DNA of 64,000 nucleotides from Circinella minor (taxonomy: Eukaryota > Mucoromycota > Mucoromycetes > Mucorales > Lichtheimiaceae). Of the stretch, positions 51,467-64,000 are shown in pieces; position 1 is the stretch's first letter; every line of letters starts with the position of its first letter. The notes below the pieces were generated by a model, which was not told where the DNA came from, searched no databases, and saw only the letters and a program-made list of their open reading frames with translations. Both the position numbers and the translations under genes were made by a program. The stretch is from assembly GCA_016758965.1 (NCBI GenBank), contig JAEPRB010000093.1, positions 62,001 to 126,000 on the forward strand. The letters are read 5' to 3'.

Positions 51467-53254
51467 TCATTCTTTTGGTACAGGTGATTGAAATTTTGAG
51501 ACAGGAGTGACACCTGCACGAAAAAGGGGTGTTGGTGTCGCACCTGGTGTTCTACTGCTTGTTCCCATACGAGGTGTACGAGGTGTATTACCACCATAAG
51601 AAGAACGTAATGCATCACCAAATCCAGAACTACTTCGTGGCGTATTATGACTTTGTCGTAGTAAATGTTGCGCAGCAGGTGTTTGTAAACCTCTATTGGA
51701 TCGTCGTGGTGTACCTCGTAATACGTTTTCAGACACTCTTTTTCGATGAGCTCGTGATGCTTTTTCTGAAAGCTTTTTTCCTAATTGTTCTCTTCTAGAT
51801 TCCTTGGGTAATGAAAATTGAGGCCCTATAATAATAATAATATTAATATTGAGTTATATCACATATTAATATACCGTCTCTTTCGCATCTCCCCTCTTTT
51901 CCTTAAACATTTTATACTTTACCTGGTGTTTCTGATCCAGATGTAATTAATAATGGCGTTCCTTCAATATCACCCCATGTCATTAATGGTGTTCCTATTC
52001 GACTTGGCGTTAATGTGGGTGTAGAATCTACTAGACGATAACCTCGATAATCCGAATTGGCATCTGAATATACTGATTCACCATCATCACCAACTCCGGA
52101 TAAATTTTGCCAAGGTGTTGTTGTTACTGCTTGATCAGTAGTATTGGGTCGTCGTAAAGTAGGTAACTACAAATAAATGTAATATAATATATGGAGTTAA
52201 ATACAGATTATTATTATTATTATTATTATTATTTTTAAAAAAAAAACAACCCCAAAAGATAATCTTAGTTTCCTTCCATATTGATCCTCCAGGATTGAGG
52301 TATTAATAATGTAAGAAATAAACTTTTTTTTTTTTTTTTTTACCTCTGGTACTTTAAATTGAGTATTGGTATAATTAATTGCCTTTGCTGGTGCTCGAGA
52401 ATCAGCTTCATTAAGTAATGATTCACCAGTACCATTTGGTATGTACATTAATGCGTTTTTTGCGGTATATTTCCATGTTGCAGGAGTAGTTGCATGTTCA
52501 ATCATCTTTTTTTCTTCATGTGTAAGCATTGGTGCTTTCTCTTTATCCAATAACCATTTATATTTTTCTCGACGTTTTGCATTAGTTCGATCCAATATCT
52601 CAGTAAATGATGAATTATCTTCACTATTATATTTGTATAAAAAGAAGTGAATATTAACATATATGTTACACATCCATTCTATCCTGATTCTGTGAATATA
52701 TATATATATATATATATATATCCAATCCCATAGAACCTCTTTTTTTTATTATTCTTTATTCCAATTTTTATTTACCTTGTATATAATGATTGAAATTGAT
52801 CAAGAGAAAGATCAAGATTTACACGATCAGCTAATTCGCTTTCTTCAGGATTATAATAGTTCAATGGTACAGATTGACTGATGTTACTAGCTGAACTATC
52901 ATTATTCGTGGATATGGTCGTTGATCCTAGTTTTTATTTTATTTCATAAAATATTTAATACCTTTTTTTTTTCTAGCAAAAGAAAAACAGCAAAAATATA
53001 ACAACATTTAAAAAAAAACAGAAGAAGAATAGAATACCTTTAATGGGAGTAGCACTTGAACGATTATTGGGTGTTTGAAGTCGATGTAATGTTTTTGTAG
53101 CACGTTCCAGATCTGCCAAAGTACCCGATTGTTGTGCTTGTAAATAATTTTGTTGTGCTTTTACTTTAGCCAGATGTGGAAAAAAATCTCGTTCGATGAT
53201 ACTACTAAGTGCTTCTGTATAAGTATCTTCGTCAAGAACAACAGGTGTCGTCAT
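51467..53254 (-). CDS. ESS2: splicing factor ESS2 (DGCR14 family)
   Basis: Five exons on minus: 53038-53254, 52776-52926, 52344-52623, 51923-52166 and 51467-51825; 416 residues. The protein starts with the family opening VLDEDTYTEALSSIIERDFF, followed by a region with SLDQFQSLYTSEDNSSF, the block WKYTAKNALMYIPNG, and the C-terminal TPLMTWGDIEGTPLLI that marks the DGCR14/Es2 family. ESS2 is a nuclear protein that associates with the activated spliceosome (C complex) and supports splice-site use. The C-terminus is basic and rich in TP and TPR motifs (RTPRMGTSSRTPGATPTP), probable phosphorylation sites. It is divergent from PRP16, with ATGs 188 bp apart. Confidence 0.95.
52696..52721. repeat. 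(TA)n microsatellite in ESS2 intron 2
   Basis: About 13 alternating TA units lie in the intron between ESS2 exons 2 and 3. Similar TA runs occur in several other introns and intergenic gaps of the window. Confidence 0.75.
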
Positions 53255-53442
53255 TTTGGCTGGTTTTTTTTTTTTTTTGTTTCTAACAAATAAAAAGAGA
53301 GTTATGAAGAGAAAGAGAGAAAATGCAAGCTGAAGAAGGTTTGGAGGGTTAGATAATTTATTTCAGATACCACTAACTTAAACCACCTTTTTTTTTCCTT
53401 CTTTTTTTTTTTATTATCAGACACATAAAAAAAACCCCCACC
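53255..53442. promoter_or_regulatory. putative bidirectional promoter of ESS2 and PRP16
   Basis: Only 188 bp separate the start codons of ESS2 (-) and PRP16 (+). The segment has T-rich runs on both sides (53262-53278 and 53389-53412) and no obvious TATA box. Both transcripts must start inside it or inside the other gene's 5' end, so shared control is likely; that is inferred from distance alone. Confidence 0.6.
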
Positions 53443-58784
<5,342 letters not shown>

Positions 58785-59472
58785 AATAATACCTATTCTT
58801 TTTTTTTTCTTCTTATAATAAGCAGGGGAAAAAAAAGACAATAGTTTTGTATAAATAAAATAATTTATAAATCAATCACTGAATGTAGACATAATATATA
58901 TGAGAGCAAGTAAATACTAAACCGTTTTATTATCATTATATGTAGGCATAAGATCCTCATTTATTGCTAATACCTACACTCTCAGTACACTATTGTCGCT
59001 GGATTTCAGCGGATTCGAAGGATGATTTGATATATAGATGAATGAATACCCTATAAACTTTGAATCTTAGAAAGACATAATCAGTTAGACTATTATAATA
59101 TTATTCTTGAACTCGAAAAAATAACGAACAAATCATTGGTGACCATGTAGTTCAGAAGCGATTATCAATTCATTCCTCCTCATATCCGTTTTTGCTGTTA
59201 TAAAGCTATAAATTGTTTCCAATACGTTTCAATATAGTAGCAAATGAAAATATACATGAAAAAAAAAACGATATTTAATATCACAATATGTTTATTCTGA
59301 TAGTCTTTTTTTTTTTTGTTGCTATAGAAATAAAACAAAATTTGGTACCAATGTTACGCATTTCTACAATAATTAGCAAATAAAAAATCCGGCCACAGGC
59401 AAAAAAAAAAAATTTAGAACCAACTTTTTTTTTTTTCCCCTTTTTTTTCTTTTTTTCCGCATATTCGAAATA
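58785..59472. other. intergenic region PRP16-ALG14
   Basis: 688 bp between two plus-strand genes. It starts with the PRP16 3' UTR (AATAAA at 58854-58859) and ends with T-rich DNA just before the ALG14 ATG. No other gene is seen. Confidence 0.55.
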
Positions 59473-59629
59473 ATGCTACTGTTCGCGTTTAGTATTATAG
59501 TCATTTTAATAATAATAGTCATCGTGTTACGATTATGGCAAATTATACCAGGACACCATGCCAGTCAACCACTCCATCAACGTAATTCAAGTTGTAAAAC
59601 GCTCATTTTTCTAGGATCGGGCAGGTTTG

Positions 59630-59664
<35 letters not shown>

Positions 59665-60470
59665 AAAAAGTTGTATAAAATAATAACCACGTATTAACAT
59701 TCCATATATTATTATAATAATATAGGTGGTCATACAGCAGAAATGATGACATTAATCAAACCTTTAAATTCAGATTTATATACACCACGTTATTATATTG
59801 TTGCAGAATCTGATACTTTAAGTGAATCTAAAGCAAAAGCACAAGATTCAAAAGTAAGTTTAATATTATCAAACAATAAAAAAAAAGAAGGGGATTGATT
59901 AAATAAATAAATAAAAAAAAACAGGCTATTGTGTATCGATTACCTCGAGCACGTGAGGTCGGTCAAAGTTGGACTAAAGTTCCTTGGAATATGATATGTG
60001 CTCTTATGGTATCTATACGTATTATTTTAAAAACTATGCCTGATCTGGTAATGTATAATAATAACAAATAACAAATAGTTAACTGATTGTTTATAATTCA
60101 TGGATAAAAAACTAAAAAATATTTGTTATTGGATTATTTTAGATTTTGTGTAATGGTCCAGGAAGCTGTATTCCAATCTGTATGGCAGCCTATCTTGTCA
60201 GAGTAAATTATTATCTAACTTCTCCTTACATGTCCTATGTATTATTTATATTAAGTTAAAATTACAAACTGTTTTTTTTAAAAAAATTGATAGATACTTG
60301 GTATTCGAAAACAACGCATTGAAATCATTTATATTGAATCATTTGCTCGAGTCACAAGTTTATCATTGACAGGCAAATTATTATATTTTTTTGTAGATCG
60401 ATTTATAGTTCAATGGAATGAATTAATTAAAAAATATCCAAAAGCTGAATATCATGGTATACTTGTGTAA
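59473..60470 (+). CDS. ALG14: UDP-GlcNAc transferase membrane subunit ALG14
   Basis: Five exons: 59473-59620, 59726-59853, 59925-60047, 60143-60202 and 60294-60470; 211 residues, the family length. Alg14 anchors Alg13 at the ER and together they add the second GlcNAc to dolichol-PP-GlcNAc. An N-terminal membrane span (LLFAFSIIVILIIIVIVL) is followed by the glycosyltransferase signature FLGSGGHTAEMM. Other family blocks are RAREVGQSW, ILCNGPGSCIPIC and the C-terminal YIESFARVTSLSLTGKLLY and DRFIVQWNEL. To read GSGGHT continuously, exon 1 must end GGATCGG followed by a GC donor (GCAGGT); the nearest GT (59625) would shift the frame. This is therefore a probable GC-AG intron. Confidence 0.95.
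59621..59725 (+). other. probable GC-AG intron in ALG14
   Basis: Intron 1 of ALG14 begins GCAGGT instead of GT and ends TATAG. A 29-nt T run (59632-59660) follows the donor. Phase 1 on both sides is needed to make the conserved GSGGHT motif, and only the GC donor gives that. Confidence 0.7.
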
Positions 60471-60866
60471 TCCCCTTATCCCCTCCCCCCCCTTCCTTCT
60501 CTTTTTCTTTTCTTTTGTTTTCTTTTTTGTTAACTTAAAACACTACACACTACATAATAATATTACAAACCGGCGTTTCAAAACATCTATTTTCTGAAAC
60601 ATTTTTTTTTATTTCCCATTGAAATCAATCCAAAAGAGAGAGAGGATCTGGTTATTTTTTTTTTTTTTTTAAAAAAAAAAGAGTTGTTTGTAAGCAAATG
60701 TAAAAGAAAAATGAGCGTATGTATTATATACATATATATATATATATATATGGATTGGAATGCGTGATAATTTTTTTTTTTTTTGGTGATCGTAGTTCTT
60801 TGATAAGCTAAGTTTATGAAGGAGTAGAAGAAGAAAAGGGTATAGAAAAAGTACAACTTGTTATAT
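60471..60866. other. convergent 3' intergenic region
   Basis: 396 bp between the stops of ALG14 (+) and VTC1 (-). It contains C-run, T-run and A-run homopolymers and a (TA)n patch near 60731-60751. It should hold both 3' UTRs. No gene is seen. Confidence 0.5.
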
Positions 60867-61345
60867 TTATTCGGTTCCAATACGTACTGTTGATAAAAGA
60901 AAAAAAACGATTAATTATTATAGATTTCCTTAAACACCAAATCCAAACCTTATCTCCCTTCTAATCCCCCCAAACAATAATAATACTTACAATAGAAATT
61001 AACAAGGATAGCAGCAAGTAAGAAAATACAAAGAACAGTAGGACCCACTCGATCATCATAAGGAGCAGCTTCTCGGTTACGAATTTTAGTAGCACGCCAA
61101 TGGAATGTATAAAGAGCATATACCATGACACCCATAGCAATCACAGTAAATAAAACAGCCGACATACGTCCAATACGATCACCAAAATTCAATAAACCCA
61201 TAGCTAGACCACCGAGAACAACTGTAAAGTTAAGCCATGACAAGAAGGTACGTTCGTTTGCAAAAAATACCTTGGGTTCAACTCTTACTGGTAACGCGAT
61301 TCTTTTACCAGTAACTGATTCAAGTACATTATTATTATCAGACAT
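60867..61345 (-). CDS. VTC1: vacuolar transporter chaperone subunit VTC1
   Basis: Two exons on minus: 60991-61345 and a 20-nt last exon, 60867-60886; 124 residues, as expected for Vtc1. It is the small membrane subunit of the VTC polyphosphate polymerase complex, which makes polyphosphate at the vacuole. The family signature is very clear: [20 protein letters not shown], then [16 protein letters not shown], then [17 protein letters not shown] and [12 protein letters not shown], with three membrane spans. Without the last intron the frame would run on into a Gly-rich tail of about 12 residues. With splicing it ends NFYLRIGTE, resembling the yeast end, so I favour the spliced model. VTC activity in yeast is controlled by SPX-domain sensing of inositol pyrophosphates on other subunits. 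Confidence 0.94.
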
Positions 61346-62354
61346 TATTTATTTGAAAAAAAAAAAAAAAAGGGAAAGAAACCGATATGAAAAAAGAAAG
61401 AAAAAGAAACAAAAAAAAAGAAAAAGGAAAAATAAGAAAAAGAGAATCTTTGGCATGCGTTTTCTTTTTTAATTTCTATCCAATCAAATTTAATTTTTTG
61501 AAGTCAATGCATTCTCTTTTATAGAATAGAACTCCGAATTTTTCGTTCCTTACCGAATATTTCTATTACATTGTATTATAATAGCTGTATATCTTCATCT
61601 ACTATGTTAAACAACTTTAGTAAATTGACTGAGTTAAATCTGATTTTCTATATTATGTAAAGTTTAGATGCATAACTGTATATGTCGTGTTCTATGTTAT
61701 ACATGATAAAGTTATAATACATTATTTAATTCAATTACACACAATAAACTACTTTTTTTTTAAAAAAAAAAAACGATGGTAGAATAATTACTATTTTTTC
61801 TATCCAAAGACATGTATTCAAGTGTCTGTTGTTATAGTGATGAATATGGCGCCGCATTAAACTCTGTAGTACATAAATGGAAATGGATCAAAAAAAAAAA
61901 GTATAAAGATCAAAAAACCCTCCTTCCCTTTTTTTTCTTTCATCCAAAGTTTAACTCTATTTATAAAATAGGATTACATCACCACATTTTGAATAGTTTG
62001 CGTTCAACTTTATGTTTATAAAATCGTTAAAAAAATGAGAGTGAAATAAAAAAAAAAAAAAGATCTTTGGTTTTTGTACCTATTTTTGAATCCACTTTTA
62101 TTGGCTAATTCGGTATTTTATTAACCAATAATATTATTATAATGCACCAACGTGGTGTAGTTTTTTTTTTAAAAAAAAAAACGTTTCAAGCCACGCTCTC
62201 TTTTTGGTATTGTTCCCCTTTCTCACCCCCCCACCAACCCCCCCGCGTCATAATTTTTTTTTTCTGAAACTTTTTTTTTTTTTTTTCCTAATACTTTGAA
62301 AATCTCGCGCGCGCGCCGATCGTTTTCACATTTTATACACGAAAAAAAAAAAAC
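61346..62354. promoter_or_regulatory. divergent intergenic region VTC1-SET5
   Basis: 1.0 kb between divergent genes. It holds A/T homopolymers, two complementary A-T run pairs (61752-61772 and 62161-62180), a C-rich patch at 62214-62245, and a CG alternation CGCGCGCGCGC at 62306-62316, about 40 bp upstream of the SET5-like ATG. The CG run stands out in this AT-rich DNA and may be a core promoter element. No gene is supported. Confidence 0.5.
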
Positions 62355-63760
62355 ATGTCCGACGATAATAAAACTATTCCTTCACAAGAAGACTTGATCG
62401 ATGCCATTCAAAAAATTAAAATTAGTTTTCCTGAATATGGTATTAAAAAAGTAACAAGTCAAGTAACAGAAGAACAACCTTCTTGGAGTGTTTCAGAAAA
62501 ACGTGTTAAAAAACTCATGCAAACACAAGGTTTAACCAATACTTTACAACCTACAAAAAGTGGTATGGCTGATGATCCTTCTATTCCTGTTTCTTTTATT
62601 GATCCTAAATTGGACTTGAAATCAGTATCTACTAATGTTGTGGTAATGTATATAATAAAAAAAAATATCGATTTATATATATACATATATACATATTAAC
62701 TTTTGTTTTAAACCCGACAACACATATATAAAATAGTCTAAAATGATTGATCCAGTTACTGGCAAAGGTCTTTTTGCAGCTCGTGATATTAAAGCCAATG
62801 AAACAGTATTTGAAGAATCTCCTTTTATGTATTTCCCACCTTGGGAAGGATTTAATTTGGCTAGAGAAGGAAGTGCATGTGGTATGTGTGCTAAGCCATT
62901 CATGCGTCTCAGTTTATTGGGTGTTCGTTGTCCTCATTGTGATATGACTTATTGTTCTCGTACCTGTAAAACCTTGGCTTGGGAAACATTTCATCGTCTT
63001 GAATGTACTCGTATGAATCCTGCTATGAAAGATTTTCAAAACTTTTGTGAAGGTGAAAATTGGTCAGCTCCTATGGCTGTTTCTCGTATGTATGCTCATA
63101 TGATTTTGGCTCATCAACGTGGTGAATTAGATACAGTATTGATGCATTATGATGCTTTCGCTACTGTGAATCAAGCAGAAAGACAAGCGAAAGAAACTGA
63201 ATGGATTTTTATGGTAAAATATTTTTATATGTATAAGAGGGGGAGCATAACTAGATAATATAACTAAAAAAAAATGGATAAAATAGGAATCACCTACGCG
63301 TGAACTTTGGGCAAAGGCACGCGGATTATTAAAAAAAGCATATCAACAACCACCTAAAAAATGCAAGATTGAAAAACCATTACCAGAAGCTTTGGAAAAG
63401 AAATTATTTGATGATGAGGATACCTTTTTAGAATATTTGGGTAAATTCAATATCAATAACCAAAGTGGTGGCATGTATCTTGTACAATCTCATATGAATC
63501 ATAGTTGTATTCCTAATGTGGCTATTGAATATGGAAATACAAAGGCACAATATCGAATTGTTGTTCGTGCTCTTCGTGATATCAAAAAAGGAGATCAACT
63601 TTGTGAAACTTATGTTAATCCTCGTTGGAACAAGGAAACGAGAGTGAATTATTTGGATAAAACATATATGTTCCAATGTAAATGTGAACGTTGTGAAAAC
63701 GATATCCCATTAACTGATCAATTACGTAAAGAAATGAGATTAAGACCTGAAAATGATTAA
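62355..63760 (+). CDS. SET5: SET/MYND-domain lysine methyltransferase, SET5-like
   Basis: Three exons, 62355-62642, 62737-63213 and 63287-63760, 412 residues. The SET domain starts at about residue 101 (DPVTGKGLFAARDI) and is interrupted by a MYND-type zinc finger with C144, C147, C161, C164, C169, C173, H182 and C186. The catalytic core resumes with SHMNHSCIPNV (NHS at 326-328), RALRDIKKGDQLCETYV and a Cys-rich post-SET (FQCKCERC). This split-SET layout is shared by SMYD proteins and fungal Set5. Yeast Set5 methylates histone H4 on K5, K8 and K12. The N-terminal about 95 residues (DLIDAIQKIKISFPEYG, KRVKKLMQTQGL) form a conserved helical region typical of fungal Set5. SAM and lysine-channel residues look intact. 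Histone targeting is inferred by family. Confidence 0.92.
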
Positions 63761-64000
63761 GAAAATGCTTTTTTTTTTTTATTTCGGTCTCTCTTTCTCT
63801 CTCTCTCTCTCTTTTTTTTTTTTTGTGTGTGTTATATTTAGTTTATTATTTTGTAGACACAAAACTTTTTTTTTTGTATATAGTAATTTTCTGTCCTTTT
63901 ATAATAGATTTATAATAGATCAATCACGCACACACACACACACACACAAAAGTATCAATATTTATTCTCACCCATCCCATATATACACCACAGTATCTAT
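63761..64000. other. 3' flanking region with CT and CA microsatellites
   Basis: The end of the window after the SET5-like gene. It holds a T-run, a (CT)n at about 63788-63812, and a (CA)n at about 63928-63948. No coding signal is seen before the edge. Confidence 0.6.

Noticed and set aside
60955..60990. Unspliced VTC1 end with a Gly-rich tail after NFYC
   Set aside because: The stretch begins GTAAGT and the alternative 20-nt exon gives an ending like that of yeast Vtc1, so it is read as an intron.
61812..62021. A small plus-strand ORF beginning MYSSVCCYSDEYG
   Set aside because: It is short and mostly low-complexity, lies in the divergent promoter region and has no recognisable homology.

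Overview
This is a 64 kb stretch of an AT-rich, intron-dense fungal genome. Introns are mostly 50-250 nt with GTAAGT-like donors and TAG/CAG acceptors, intergenic DNA is very AT-rich, and the proteins carry long Asn/Gln/Ser/His tracts. The gene content (VTC1, a SET5-type methyltransferase, GPI3/PIG-A, ALG14, ESS2, PRP16, MFS transporters) is fungal. Codon use and overall style fit an early-diverging fungus, most likely Mucoromycota/Mucorales; that placement is inference, because no rRNA or other marker is present. I reconstructed gene models by joining exons so that phases agree and family motifs run continuously across the junctions.

Layout. 1-4423 (+): 3' part of a large ankyrin/coiled-coil protein. 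4849-7086 (-): eight-exon aldehyde dehydrogenase. 8634-9327 (+): small GXWXG/DUF4334 protein. 9328-13815: gene-poor. 13816-16744 (+) and 17228-19098 (-): two convergent Ser-rich proteins of unknown function. 19099-27800: an 8.7 kb gene desert holding a TA-flanked inverted-repeat element (23395-23737) and a frameshifted coding fragment. 27801-30091 (+): DHA1-type MFS transporter. 30092-32438: gene-poor, with orphan ORFs. 32439-34797 (+): GPI3/PIG-A. 34998-36098 (-): intronless orphan. 36099-39482: gene-poor. 39483-41181 (-): sugar-porter MFS. 41385-44466 (-): CUE-like protein. 45555-49008 (-): type II membrane M28/transferrin-receptor-like protein whose metal site looks destroyed. 51467-53254 (-): ESS2. 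53443-58784 (+): PRP16. 59473-60470 (+): ALG14. 60867-61345 (-): VTC1. 62355-63760 (+): SET5-like methyltransferase.

How genes relate. ESS2 and PRP16 are both spliceosome factors and are transcribed divergently from a 188 bp gap, which suggests a shared promoter. GPI3 and ALG14 are both ER glycosylation genes but lie 25 kb apart. Otherwise the order looks like ordinary eukaryotic housekeeping, with no biosynthetic or defence cluster. The most notable observations are the degraded active site of the M28 protein, a probable GC-AG intron in ALG14, the ESS2-PRP16 pair, and the inverted-repeat element in the desert.
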